Part shown: positions 52,180-60,926 of the stretch, one piece after another | Layout: each line of letters starts with the position of its first letter | Numbering within the stretch: position 1 is the first letter of the stretch | From: CANNBR01 sp964604015 | GTDB lineage: Bacteria > Babelota > Babeliae > Babelales > CAIQNR01 | Direction of reading: 5' to 3' | NCBI GenBank assembly: GCA_964604015.1 | Contig: CAZRXF010000012.1 | Coordinates: forward strand, 124,001 to 188,000 | DNA: 64,000 bases | Position numbers and translations under genes: made by a program | Notes under the pieces: generated by a model | The model's database searches: none | Told to the model about the DNA's origin: nothing | Seen by the model: the letters and a program-made list of their open reading frames with translations, nothing else

Positions 52180-52210
52180 AACAGCCCCTGCAAAACGCGG
52201 GGGCTGTTTT
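52180..52210 (+). terminator. Rho-independent terminator
   Basis: AACAGCCCC pairs with GGGGCTGTT around a loop of about 11 bases, then T residues. A separate short palindrome, GTAAGCA/TGCTTAC, lies just upstream at 52153-52168. Confidence 0.8.
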
Positions 52211-52292
52211 GCAAAAAAAGGGGAACGTAAGGGCATGTTTATTGACCCAATGAACAAAGAAAATGAATAACTGCCGTAAAGATTGGGAGCGG

Positions 52293-52321
52293 TTGCAAAA
52301 GGGGAGAAACTGGGATACTAA
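52293..52321 (+). promoter_or_regulatory. Putative promoter
   Basis: TTGCAA, 17 bases, TACTAA, about 100 bases before the next start codon. Confidence 0.4.
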
Positions 52322-52423
52322 CTAAGGTCCTGGTTATTTGGGAATACATACCGAAAAAGATCGCACATACATGTACTGGGGAGTAGGTAACGTTCTTTTA
52401 TATCCGTAATAAAAGGAGAGAAG

Positions 52424-52753
52424 ATGAAGAGAATAACACTTTTTATCCTTTTGATGGTGGTTTTGGGGGTTCAGGAAGTAGGGGCGGAGAAAAAAGAAAG
52501 CGGTACAAAGGCGTTTTATGCAGAACGTTGCAAGCAACAGACGGGAGCGGCATTGCCATTTTCGTGCGCCATTCCAGGAAGTTCTATTGCATGCTTTACC
52601 GTTCACATACCAGCTCCACATAAAGAAGAAGACCATGAGCCTGAAGATGACGAACATGAAGAAGATGAGCTTGCTGAAGTGAAAGAAGAGGACGAAGAGA
52701 CAGAAGATATGGACGAAGATGATGAGGACAAGAACAAGTCTTCTGGTTTGTAA
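52424..52753 (+). CDS. Exported protein with acidic tail
   Basis: 109 residues: signal peptide about 1-21 (VGA-EKK), a short middle segment with three cysteines (ERCKQQTG, FSCAIPGSSIACF), then a Glu/Asp-rich tail of about 40 residues. AAGGAG lies 5 bases before the ATG. It resembles the acidic-tailed exported proteins at 4409 and 12191 only in composition. Function unknown. Confidence 0.75.
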   Translation: MKRITLFILLMVVLGVQEVGAEKKESGTKAFYAERCKQQTGAALPFSCAIPGSSIACFTVHIPAPHKEEDHEPEDDEHEEDELAEVKEEDEETEDMDEDDEDKNKSSGL

Positions 52754-52766
52754 AAAAAAGTTTCTT

Positions 52767-53059
52767 TTTGTGAAGGCCCACAAAGTATGCCTTTAGTTCA
52801 GGATGTAGGTATGCCCTTCCGCAGGGCAGGCGTAAAAGGGATAACTATTTGAACACCTCTTCTTTTTTCGTGAGAACACGACATCTGTGCCCCCTTACGC
52901 CGGGGGAAGGCGCAAAAGGGGTGGGCAAGCACCCCCTGGCGCTCCCCCATGCGCAGTGGGGTACAGGCGTCTTGAACCAAAAAAAGATGGAAATAAGAAG
53001 AAGAGTTGTTCAGAAAGAGTGGGGTTTTTGGTAAGGGGTAATGTACTCCCCTTGACGGT
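52767..53059 (+). repeat. Repeat locus 2 (hairpin-rich mosaic, modules C and B)
   Basis: 52765-52843 recurs inverted at about 46240-46318; 52918-52976 recurs at 62526-62584 with few changes. It holds a string of GC-rich hairpins with 5-7 base loops: TTTGTG/CACAAA (52767-52784), TGCCCT/AGGGCA (52812-52828), CCCCC/GGGGG (52890-52906), GGGGTG/CACCCC (52918-52935) and CCCCAT/GTGGGG (52945-52961). Fills most of the 52754-53130 gap, which has no other gene. Confidence 0.78.
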
Positions 53060-53130
53060 GGATTTTTATTAAACAACGGTATATGCTTCCCGAGCTAATA
53101 CGTTAACCATGTAAATAAAAAGGAATCATC

Positions 53131-53721
53131 ATGAAAAAATTATCGATACTGTTGCTCATGTCAGCCTTCTGCGTTGTAGGAAGTATCCATGCTGCTAGCT
53201 CATCTCCTGCCAAGCCAGCTGAATTTAGGGGTTTGAATTCTAAAGCATTAACACTGATGACTGTTGCTGCAAGTGGTGCTGCTTACAAAATCTCAGGTGA
53301 TCGCCTAAATCTTCTTGCCGCGGCAGCATTGCCTTCTGCAGTAGAAGCAGCGAGCGAGTGGCCACTCAAGACGGGAAGTCATCTGGTTAAGGGCATTAGA
53401 CAATCACTTGAATTGAAGGCTACAGGGGATACAACTGTGACGACTGTGCCAAAAAACCTGCAAGACGCAAAAAAGAAGGCAATGGGTAAACGAGCTGCAA
53501 ACCTTGCGATTAACGGTGCCGGGGCAGGTCTTGGTTGGTATGTTTTGTCAAAAGTGTTGGGACAAGAAAGAGCCACGGCATTGGTATGTGGAACAGTGGT
53601 AGTTGTTGGTGCCGCTTCCGCAGTTAAGCGTGCTGTTGATGGGCATAATGACGACCAAGCATTGATGTCGTTTGTAGCGAAGAAAGACGCTGCTGCTCTT
53701 TCAGGTGAGGGTAGTCACTAA
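53131..53721 (+). CDS. Exported or membrane protein with Gly/Ala-rich hydrophobic segments
   Basis: 196 residues: signal peptide about 1-21 (IHA-ASS), then two regions of small-residue hydrophobic helices, about 35-75 (ALTLMTVAASGAAYKISG, LLAAAALPSAVEA) and about 125-170 (LAINGAGAGLGWYVL, ALVCGTVVVVGAASA). Paired Gly/Ala-rich helices suggest membrane insertion or a helical hairpin. The C-terminus of the next gene has a loosely similar region. AAAAAGGAA precedes the ATG. Function unknown. Confidence 0.75.
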   Translation: MKKLSILLLMSAFCVVGSIHAASSSPAKPAEFRGLNSKALTLMTVAASGAAYKISGDRLNLLAAAALPSAVEAASEWPLKTGSHLVKGIRQSLELKATGDTTVTTVPKNLQDAKKKAMGKRAANLAINGAGAGLGWYVLSKVLGQERATALVCGTVVVVGAASAVKRAVDGHNDDQALMSFVAKKDAAALSGEGSH

Positions 53722-53749
53722 TTACTAGGTCAATGCCTTAATAAAAAAT

Positions 53750-53786
53750 AAGGGATCTTGCGCCGGATAATGGTGGAAGGTCCCTT
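53750..53786. other. Hairpin between two exported-protein genes
   Basis: AAGGGATCTT pairs with AAGGTCCCTT (ten pairs, one G-T) around a 17-base loop. No T run follows, so it may be a processing or stability element rather than a terminator. Confidence 0.45.
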
Positions 53787-53846
53787 AGTGATTGATAAAG
53801 AGAGTGAATTGAATGGAGGGTCTCGCAGAAAATGCGGAGGGATTGC

Positions 53847-55673
53847 ATGAAAAAAAGTATAGGAATGTTGTTACTCGCGTGTATTGCTGTTTCAGATAGT
53901 GCATGGGGTGCGGCGAGGAAAAGGGGTAGAGGCGGTCATGGAGGCCAGGGGCACCAGAATAGAGTTCCATCAATGATGCCATCGGATCCTCTTGACCAAC
54001 AAGCGGGGATTGGTGATACAGCGGGAACTATGGCTGGTGTGGCAAGTTCTGATGCGGTAGTGAGCGATGTTGGGTTGGTAGCTGCAAGATCGCGCTCAAA
54101 GTCACCAAGAACTATGCCGTTAGATGCAAGGCCTGCCTGGGGAGCGGGGCCAGCTAGGCGTACTCCTCCCAAGACGGACCACCTGGGCGCAACAGCTGGT
54201 AGAAGTCCGTCAACAACGCCACCAGCGCGATCATCTTCTCGCCCTAGCTCAACAGGGCCGGAACAAAGGCAGAGACCGTTATCAGCGGGAGCTGGGTCCA
54301 CAGCCGCTGCAGCGGCTGCAAGCATGCCGGTAATTGTTGCAGGTGATGGATCCGGTACAGAAAGTATGGCTGTAGTAACGCCGCGTCCTCGGGCAAAATG
54401 GAATAAAGGAGAGGCGGGAAACAGGGTTTCTATCACAGATGCTGATGGTGAGGAATTGGATGCACGAGGGGAGGACGGTACTGAATCCAGTGGAACTTTA
54501 GATCCTGCAGTAATTTCTTTACCTCCCTCATTCGATGGTGATGCAGCTCTCGGTTCCTCAACTCAAGCTCCGATTGTATCCACGGCAGCAGTTGCTTCAG
54601 CTGGTGCAGGTTCTCCTGGTGTAGGAGGAAGGAGCAGTACAAGCCCTTCTGCGTTTTCATTAGTATCTCCGAAAAGATCAAATTCTCCTTTATCCGGAGC
54701 AGGACTAGCGGGAGCGGGCATAGCTCTTTCGCCATCTTTTGATCATGATCAAAGCGGTGGTGGTAAAGAAGACGAGACTGAAGAGGCACTCCTTGGGAAT
54801 GATGGTGGTGCAGGAGATAGTTCTGGAAATGGTGTAAATCCATTGGCAAGTACAGCAACTTTAGCAGCCGTGCCACTGACATCAGGGCTTCCAGCAGTAA
54901 CAGACACGTTACGTCCGGAATTTTTTATTGGTGAGAAAGATGAACACCAAGAAAGAAGCGGCGATGAGGCTGATGGAGAAGATGAGGATGGTACAGCTGT
55001 AGGTGGGCCAAAAGGGGATGGTGGGGTTGCTGGATCAACATCAACGCTAGTAACAGTAGTACCACAGTTACCACTGCTACCTACCGGTAATGGAACTGGC
55101 GGGTCGGCAGCTGCGGCTGGTGTAGATGGAGGACAAGGTGGTGTCGATCTTCTAAATCCTCTTGATCAACTGCCTGGTGCAACTGGCGGTGGTGCCGCTG
55201 GGGATGGTTCTGCCTCCGGTGCAGGATTCGTTGGAAGTCCAACCCCTGTTCCAGGTGATGGAAATGTGGGGACTGGTGATGGCGGAAGCATGGGCTTGAA
55301 TTCTAACAACACTGGCACTAACAAGTTAGGAGATGAAAAGGCTGAAAAACGAGCAACTCTTCTTCGGCTCTTGATGGGTGGAACAGGTTTAGTCGTTGGC
55401 TATGCCGGTGGTGAATGTGCAGATACCTGGCAAAGGTGGACTGCTCTTCTGGGGCTTACAATAGCACCTGTTGTTGTACAAAAAGCGACCGGAACAAAAC
55501 TTCCTCTCGCTGCAGTTACCAACGGGATGATGATGGGTGAGTTGGTTGCAGCTGGTTCGCGCTACAAGGGTGGAATGCTTCCAACGGCTCCAGAACTCCC
55601 TTCATGGGAAACTGTGCAGGCACATACGGTCTCTTTGCCTGGGCGAATCAGTGCGTTAGTTAAAAGGTCATAA
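53847..55673 (+). CDS. Large exported low-complexity Gly/Ser/Ala/Asp-rich protein
   Basis: 608 residues from ATG 53847 (GGAGGG upstream; the longer frame starts before that site). Signal peptide about 1-24 (AWG-AAR), a basic Gly/Arg-rich start, then about 450 residues of Gly/Ser/Ala/Pro/Asp/Thr-rich disordered sequence, ending in about 100 residues with hydrophobic Gly-rich helices (LLRLLMGGTGLVVGYAGG, TALLGLTIAPVVVQ). The long disordered part with a C-terminal hydrophobic domain could be a surface-displayed protein anchored at its C-terminus. No family recognised. Confidence 0.78.
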   Translation: MKKSIGMLLLACIAVSDSAWGAARKRGRGGHGGQGHQNRVPSMMPSDPLDQQAGIGDTAGTMAGVASSDAVVSDVGLVAARSRSKSPRTMPLDARPAWGAGPARRTPPKTDHLGATAGRSPSTTPPARSSSRPSSTGPEQRQRPLSAGAGSTAAAAAASMPVIVAGDGSGTESMAVVTPRPRAKWNKGEAGNRVSITDADGEELDARGEDGTESSGTLDPAVISLPPSFDGDAALGSSTQAPIVSTAAVASAGAGSPGVGGRSSTSPSAFSLVSPKRSNSPLSGAGLAGAGIALSPSFDHDQSGGGKEDETEEALLGNDGGAGDSSGNGVNPLASTATLAAVPLTSGLPAVTDTLRPEFFIGEKDEHQERSGDEADGEDEDGTAVGGPKGDGGVAGSTSTLVTVVPQLPLLPTGNGTGGSAAAAGVDGGQGGVDLLNPLDQLPGATGGGAAGDGSASGAGFVGSPTPVPGDGNVGTGDGGSMGLNSNNTGTNKLGDEKAEKRATLLRLLMGGTGLVVGYAGGECADTWQRWTALLGLTIAPVVVQKATGTKLPLAAVTNGMMMGELVAAGSRYKGGMLPTAPELPSWETVQAHTVSLPGRISALVKRS

Positions 55674-55713
55674 AACAAGAACAATCGAAACTACGTTAAG
55701 TTCCTCTTAGTAA

Positions 55714-55748
55714 AAAAGGGCTCCTGGAAACGGGAGCTCTTTCTTTTT
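55714..55748 (+). terminator. Rho-independent terminator, probably bidirectional
   Basis: AAAGGGCTCC pairs with GGAGCTCTTT (one G-T), with T-rich sequence on the right and an A tract on the left, so it can end both the plus-strand gene and the minus-strand mla/clpB operon. Confidence 0.82.
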
Positions 55749-55755
55749 GATTGCC

Positions 55756-56523
55756 TTAGATCTGTGGATCCATTTCAGTTCTGATAGGACCAGTGGTTAG
55801 TCCGCGGATGAACTGGTACACATACGGATTATCGCATTCCCAGATAGTCTTTGCTGGACCGACGTATTGAATTTTGCGGTCACATAAAAGAGCGACGTTA
55901 TCGACGTATTTGAAGATCTCAAGATCGTGTGAGATTACAACTGAAGTAAGATTCAACTTTTTCTGCATCGAGGTAATCAGTTCATGAATGATGTGCGTGG
56001 TGATTGGATCAAGACCGGTTGTTGGTTCGTCGTACAGAACAATCTTGGGATTAGTTACGAGCGTACGCGCAAGGCCGACCCGTTTTCTCATACCACCAGA
56101 AAGTTCTGAAGGATATTTGTAGAGGGTATCGTTTGGGTTCAAATCAACCAGCTCCAATTTTTCTTTGACGATCGGAAGCACTTCGTCTTCTGGAACTCCC
56201 TTTTCAAGTAAGGGAAGTCCAATATTTTCAAAGACATTTAAAGAATCAAGCAGTGCAGCAAATTGAAAGACATACCCGACTTTACGAAAAATTTGTTCTG
56301 CCTCTTTGGGTGTCAGTTTAGTGATATCGACACCATCGATTAGGATTTCACCCGACGTTGGTTTGATAAGTCCGATAATCTGTTTGAGAAGAACTGATTT
56401 ACCTTCCCCCGATTTTCCGATGACGCAGGTCATTTGTCCGGTAGGGATGGTCAAATTAACCCCGTCAGTTATCCATGGACCATTGTCAGAAAAGCGTTTT
56501 TTAACATCTTTCAGTTCTATCAT
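55756..56523 (-). CDS. mlaF: ABC transporter ATPase, MlaF-type (phospholipid/organic solvent transport)
   Basis: 255 residues. Walker A GKSGEGKSVLLK (the unusual Glu after GKSG is typical of MlaF), signature LSGGMRKRVGLARTL, Walker B IVLYDEPTTGLDP and switch His in ISHDLE. Powers lipid trafficking between inner and outer membrane together with the permease just upstream. The MCE-domain partner MlaD is not in the window. Confidence 0.94.
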   Translation of the reverse strand: MIELKDVKKRFSDNGPWITDGVNLTIPTGQMTCVIGKSGEGKSVLLKQIIGLIKPTSGEILIDGVDITKLTPKEAEQIFRKVGYVFQFAALLDSLNVFENIGLPLLEKGVPEDEVLPIVKEKLELVDLNPNDTLYKYPSELSGGMRKRVGLARTLVTNPKIVLYDEPTTGLDPITTHIIHELITSMQKKLNLTSVVISHDLEIFKYVDNVALLCDRKIQYVGPAKTIWECDNPYVYQFIRGLTTGPIRTEMDPQI

Positions 56524-56532
56524 TGCCTGGCC

Positions 56533-57309
56533 CTAAAAAAGCAGTGCGTCTAAAAAGTAGTCAGAAATAAGAATCATAATGGAACTAATAACCACGCTTT
56601 CCGTGGTTGCCATACCGACCCCTTTTGCACCACCATTGGTATAAAAACCTTTGTAGCATCCAATCCATGAAAGGATAAGACCAAAGACTGCCGATTTAAT
56701 AAGCCCTTGCCGGATGTCGGCCATTTCAACGAATGTCTTGATCCCTGAAATGTACTGCTCACCATTTAGATTCAGGATGTAAACGCATACCAGATAGCCT
56801 CCGATGATGCCGCAGATCATAGAAAAGAGAGATAAGAAAGGAAGAATAATGGTTGCTCCCAAAATGCGAGGAACCATGAGAAACTGGGAAGTGTTGATAC
56901 ACAAGGTTTTGAGCGCATCAATCTGTTCGGTAATTTGCATGGTGCCAAGTTCGGCAGCAATGGCTGACCCTGCTCGGCCGGTGACCATGAGCCCTGTCAG
57001 TACTGGTCCAAGTTCTCGAATCAAACTGAGAGCAACAACGGGCCCGATAAATTCTTCGGCGCCAAAACGCTTGAAGCCTACGTAGCTTTGCAACGCAAGA
57101 ACACCGCCAGCAAATGCACCGGTCAGAAGGATAATACTCAGAGAATCAACCCCGATAATCCGCATCTGGTCAAACAGCTTGTGGAGTTTGAGCTTAGTAG
57201 TAACAAAGGTGAAAATAACTTGTAAAAGAAAGAGAAAAATCTGACCAAACGTATTGGTGACCGCGATGGTATACGCCCCCACACCCTGGACAAGGCTTAA
57301 AAGAAGCAT
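56533..57309 (-). CDS. mlaE: MlaE-type ABC permease
   Basis: 258 residues from ATG 57309 (AAGGG upstream; a GTG two codons earlier overlaps that site). Five or six membrane helices with the family motif ALSLIRELGPVLTGLMVTGRAGSAIAAELG (given here in part: IRELGPVLTGLMVTGR) and MQITEQIDALKTL. Pairs with MlaF, 9 bases downstream. Presence implies an outer membrane. Confidence 0.94.
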   Translation of the reverse strand: MLLLSLVQGVGAYTIAVTNTFGQIFLFLLQVIFTFVTTKLKLHKLFDQMRIIGVDSLSIILLTGAFAGGVLALQSYVGFKRFGAEEFIGPVVALSLIRELGPVLTGLMVTGRAGSAIAAELGTMQITEQIDALKTLCINTSQFLMVPRILGATIILPFLSLFSMICGIIGGYLVCVYILNLNGEQYISGIKTFVEMADIRQGLIKSAVFGLILSWIGCYKGFYTNGGAKGVGMATTESVVISSIMILISDYFLDALLF

Positions 57310-57347
57310 TGGCACCCTTCCTTTTTTTCAGACACCCTTACGTACCG

Positions 57348-57620
57348 TTAGCGGCGAGCTTGTGTTTGGCGAGGAATGTAACGAGTAGAAGCACGGCTTT
57401 TCATTAAAGAAAGAGTCAGAGAGCCGACCATTAAGAAAGCCAAGAGCACCCAGGTTGCTTTTTGAAAAAGGTCCTGGCCGCCTGATCCGCCAAAAAGCAT
57501 TTGTGCCCCGCCACCCATGGTGCCAAGACCGAGGCTTCCCTTCCCTTTTTGAAGCATGATCAAAAGGATGAGTGAGAAGCTTAATACGACGAAGACAGTT
57601 GCTAAAATTCCGAACAGCAT
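57348..57620 (-). CDS. secG: Protein translocase subunit SecG
   Basis: 90 residues from ATG 57620 (AAGG 8 bases upstream; GTG 57629 is alternative). Two membrane helices flank the conserved loop LIMLQKGKGSLGLGTMGGGA, diagnostic of SecG, the accessory subunit of the SecYEG channel. Followed by mlaE after 38 bases; downstream of tpiA, a common neighbour. Confidence 0.93.
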   Translation of the reverse strand: MLFGILATVFVVLSFSLILLIMLQKGKGSLGLGTMGGGAQMLFGGSGGQDLFQKATWVLLAFLMVGSLTLSLMKSRASTRYIPRQTQARR

Positions 57621-57662
57621 AGGTAACACCTTATAAGATCGATCTTTTGGTTTAATAGGAAC

Positions 57663-58352
57663 TCAAGATACTATTTTTTTAAGAAGATGGAAATCGAGAC
57701 TTGCCCGCCCCAGTACAAACCCACATAAAAGAGAAAGATCTTTAAGCGGTTCAATAGTCGTTTCATCGACGCCTCCTGCATACAGAAGGGCGCATCCCGG
57801 AAGTTGTTGTTTAAGCCAAAAAAGTATACCGGAGATATGATTAAGGTCAGTAGGAGGGCACGGCCATAACGGTTCATAGACAAGATAGGCTGACGCTTTT
57901 CCCAACGCTTCTTGAAGCGGTGCGAGTTGTTTTTCAAGTGCCTCAAAAGTAGTTTGGTTCGTATGATCGGCGAAAGTTTCTCCTACAAAAATCAGGGGAA
58001 TCATGCCTGCTTCAAGAACGCGTAGTGCTTTTTGAGCAACCTGGGAAGGGGTAACTCCAGTGAGTCGTTCTTCAGGATGTCCAACCATGACGTAGGAACA
58101 CCCAAGTTGTACTAATGATGCTGCACTCACCTGGCCCGTAAAAGGACCAGGTTCAAACTCTGAGCATGTCTGGGCGGCTAAGCCAACATCAGTATCTTTT
58201 AATTGTGCAAAGAGAGGTGCAAGAGAAACAAAGGAAGGGCAAATGATCAGTTTGTTCTTCCAGGTTGAAAGTTCAGCAAGATGATCCTGGAAAAACAGCA
58301 GCTCTTGGTGGTACGTGAGATTCATCTTCCAATTAGCAATGAACATTTTCAT
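57663..58352 (-). CDS. tpiA: Triosephosphate isomerase, short and divergent
   Basis: 229 residues (about 250 is usual). Interconverts dihydroxyacetone phosphate and glyceraldehyde 3-phosphate. N-terminal FIANWKMN (catalytic Lys), VGHPEER (catalytic His) and YEPLW (catalytic Glu) are present. Loop 6, normally WAIGTG, reads WPCPPT, and the phosphate-binding YGGSV is YAGGV. The active residues are kept but the lid differs. Between secG and clpB. Confidence 0.92.
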   Translation of the reverse strand: MKMFIANWKMNLTYHQELLFFQDHLAELSTWKNKLIICPSFVSLAPLFAQLKDTDVGLAAQTCSEFEPGPFTGQVSAASLVQLGCSYVMVGHPEERLTGVTPSQVAQKALRVLEAGMIPLIFVGETFADHTNQTTFEALEKQLAPLQEALGKASAYLVYEPLWPCPPTDLNHISGILFWLKQQLPGCALLYAGGVDETTIEPLKDLSLLCGFVLGRASLDFHLLKKIVS

Positions 58353-58361
58353 GGTGTGGTC

Positions 58362-60926
58362 CTACGACAGGCTAATGGCATCATTTTTAACTGTTGCGGC
58401 AACAGTCTTAGCCTCTGGATTTTTGAGCATGAACTGTGAAAGTGGGACTGTTAGATACTCTTGAATTGCTCGTTTCAGTGGACGAGCACCAAACTCTTTA
58501 ACATACCCCTTTTCTGCCATGAACTTTTCCACACTTGGATCGATGGTGAGAGAGACATGACGTTCTTTCAGGCGCTTAACCAACTTTTCAAGATGAATGC
58601 GTGCGATAGACATGATCTGCTTTTCATCAAGAGAGTTAAAGAAGACGATGGCGTCAATGCGGTTTAAAAATTCAGGTTTAAAGACACGATAGAGTTCTTT
58701 GTTGATATCTTCTTTTACTTTTTCATCAATCTTTGATGCAGCAAGAATTAAGTGTGAACCGATGTTTGAAGTCATTATGATGATGCAATTTTTGAATGAT
58801 ACCTGGCGGCCTTGTCCATCAGTCAGATGGCCTTCATCAAGAATTTGTAAAAAAATATTAAAGACGTCTGGGTGGGCTTTTTCTATTTCGTCAAACAGTA
58901 CAACGCTGTACGGATTACGACGAACTTGCTCGGTCAATTGTCCTCCTTCTTCATACCCAACGTACCCTGGAGGGGAGCCGATCAAACGAGCGACTGCATG
59001 CTTTTCCATGTATTCAGACATATCGATACGAATGATTTTACGTGGATCATGGAACAAGAAATCTGCAAGTGTGCGAGCTACTTCTGTTTTACCAACACCC
59101 GTTGGTCCTAGAAATAAGAAAGACCCGATAGGGCGATTAGGATCGGTCAGTCCGGTGCGGTGCATTTGAATAGCGTGTGCAATCTTTCTGACCGCGTCAT
59201 CTTGTCCAACTACGTTTGCCTGCATGTACTCTTCCATCTTGAGAATTTTTTCAGTCTCACTTTGTTGGAGTTTTTCGGCAGGAATCTTGGTCCAGCGTGC
59301 AAGCACTTGTGCAATATCTTGTTCGTCGACTTCTTGTTTGATGAGGCAGCTTTTAAGTTCTTTGAGTTTTTCTTGTTGTTTAGAAAGCTCTTTTTCAAGA
59401 TCTACCAATTTGCCGTATTTGATTTCAGATGCTTTTGCAAAATCACCTTGGCGTTCAGCAACTTGGTACTGATAATTAGCTTCTTCAATCTTTGCTTTGA
59501 TCTCGTTGATCTTTTCAAGCGGTGCTGTCTCTGCTTTCCACTGGTTGTAGAGCTTTTTGTGCTCCTCTTTTTGCTCTGCAAGCTCTTTTTCAAGTTCTTT
59601 TAAGCGTTCTTTTGATGCAGCATCATCTTTTTCTTTTTTAAGAGCAGCTTTTTCAACTTCAAGTTGGTTGATACGGCGCTCTAATTTATCCAACGTTTCT
59701 GGTTGGGAGTCGATTGACATACGCACCATGGAAGCAGCTTCATCAACAAGATCGATTGCCTTGTCAGGAAGAAAGCGGTCTGCGATGTTTTTATCAGAAA
59801 GCATGACGGCGCTGACTAATGCTTGGTCCTTGATGCGGATACCGTGATGCAGTTCGTATCGTTCTTTCAGTCCACGTAAGATAGAAAGAGCGTCTTCTGG
59901 CGTTGGTTCTTCAACAAAGACTGGTTGAAAGCGGCGTTCGAGCGCAGCGTCTTTTTCAATATATTTTTTATATTCTTTGATAGTAGTTGCACCGATGCAA
60001 TGGAGTGTTCCTCGTGCAAGGGCAGGCTTGAGGAGGTTTGATGCATCCATCCCTCCACCAGATGATCCGGCACCAACAAGCATGTGAATTTCATCAATAA
60101 AGAGCACGATACTTTCTTGTGCTTCTTCTACTGCCTTTAAAATGTTTTTGATGCGTTCTTCAAATTCACCTTGGTATTTGGTTCCTGCAATCAGAAGGCC
60201 AAGATCAAGAGAAAAGATCTGTTTGTTTTCAAGACTTTCAGGAACATCGCCGACAGCAATGCGTTGCGCAATACCTTCGATGATGGCGGTTTTACCCACC
60301 CCTGGTTCACCGATAAGAACGGGATTGTTTTTGGTTCTGCGAGAAAGAATTTGGATAACGCGGCGGATTTCTTCATGTCTGCCAATAACCGGATCGAGTT
60401 TCCCTTCACGCGCCTGTTTGGTCAGATTCTGTGTGTACTTTTCAAGTACTTGGTACTGGGCTTCCGCGTTTTTATCGGTAACTTTTTTGCCCTTGCGCAT
60501 TTTTTGCGCCTGTTCTTTGACTGTTTTGGCAGTGAAGTTTACTTGCTTGAAAAAGTTGCGGACAGCAGTGCTGATATGAGTGGTGGTAGTTAAAGCTAGA
60601 AGAATATGTTCAAGACTGATGTACTCATCGCCCAGAGCGTGTGCTTCTTTTTCACAGCTTTCTAAAAAGTCTTGTAGTGAGCGATCGATTCCCAGTTGCG
60701 CATTCCCGCGGGCAGTCGGCAAAACTTCAAGTTCGCGTTTGACTAAGAGTGCTAGTTCGTGGGTGGGAACATCGGTCATGTTAAAGAAGGTAAGACAAAA
60801 TTCGTTTTCAAGGGTGGCTGCAAGAAGGTGCAAGGGTTGGAGTGTCGGGTTGTGATGCTGAGTTGCGATTTGAGCCGCGTTATTTATCAGCTCCTGGCTT
60901 GCCGTTGTGAACTTTTCTATCGTCAT
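58362..60926 (-). CDS. clpB: ClpB disaggregase (Hsp100)
   Basis: 854 residues from ATG 60926 (AAAGG upstream), giving the standard N-terminus MTIEKFTTASQ; the longer frame adds 18 unrelated residues. Clp-N repeat domain (1-150), first ATPase with Walker A GEPGVGKTA (about 206), a coiled-coil middle domain about 400-525, second ATPase with GPTGVGKTE and DIDEIEKAHPDVFNIFLQ-like LFDEIEKAHPDVF, and C-terminal small domain. Rescues aggregated proteins with DnaK. Its start overlaps the end of uvrC by 47 bases. No CIRCE element was found. Confidence 0.97.
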   Translation of the reverse strand: MTIEKFTTASQELINNAAQIATQHHNPTLQPLHLLAATLENEFCLTFFNMTDVPTHELALLVKRELEVLPTARGNAQLGIDRSLQDFLESCEKEAHALGDEYISLEHILLALTTTTHISTAVRNFFKQVNFTAKTVKEQAQKMRKGKKVTDKNAEAQYQVLEKYTQNLTKQAREGKLDPVIGRHEEIRRVIQILSRRTKNNPVLIGEPGVGKTAIIEGIAQRIAVGDVPESLENKQIFSLDLGLLIAGTKYQGEFEERIKNILKAVEEAQESIVLFIDEIHMLVGAGSSGGGMDASNLLKPALARGTLHCIGATTIKEYKKYIEKDAALERRFQPVFVEEPTPEDALSILRGLKERYELHHGIRIKDQALVSAVMLSDKNIADRFLPDKAIDLVDEAASMVRMSIDSQPETLDKLERRINQLEVEKAALKKEKDDAASKERLKELEKELAEQKEEHKKLYNQWKAETAPLEKINEIKAKIEEANYQYQVAERQGDFAKASEIKYGKLVDLEKELSKQQEKLKELKSCLIKQEVDEQDIAQVLARWTKIPAEKLQQSETEKILKMEEYMQANVVGQDDAVRKIAHAIQMHRTGLTDPNRPIGSFLFLGPTGVGKTEVARTLADFLFHDPRKIIRIDMSEYMEKHAVARLIGSPPGYVGYEEGGQLTEQVRRNPYSVVLFDEIEKAHPDVFNIFLQILDEGHLTDGQGRQVSFKNCIIIMTSNIGSHLILAASKIDEKVKEDINKELYRVFKPEFLNRIDAIVFFNSLDEKQIMSIARIHLEKLVKRLKERHVSLTIDPSVEKFMAEKGYVKEFGARPLKRAIQEYLTVPLSQFMLKNPEAKTVAATVKNDAISLS

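Noticed and set aside
52798..53076. 92-residue minus-strand frame and two plus-strand frames across repeat locus 2
   Set aside because: Entirely within hairpin-rich repeats shared with locus 3, where the frame is not preserved.
53936..54882. Long minus-strand frames opposite the Gly/Ser-rich protein
   Set aside because: Low-complexity GC-skewed sequence keeps several frames open; the plus strand has the Shine-Dalgarno and signal peptide.
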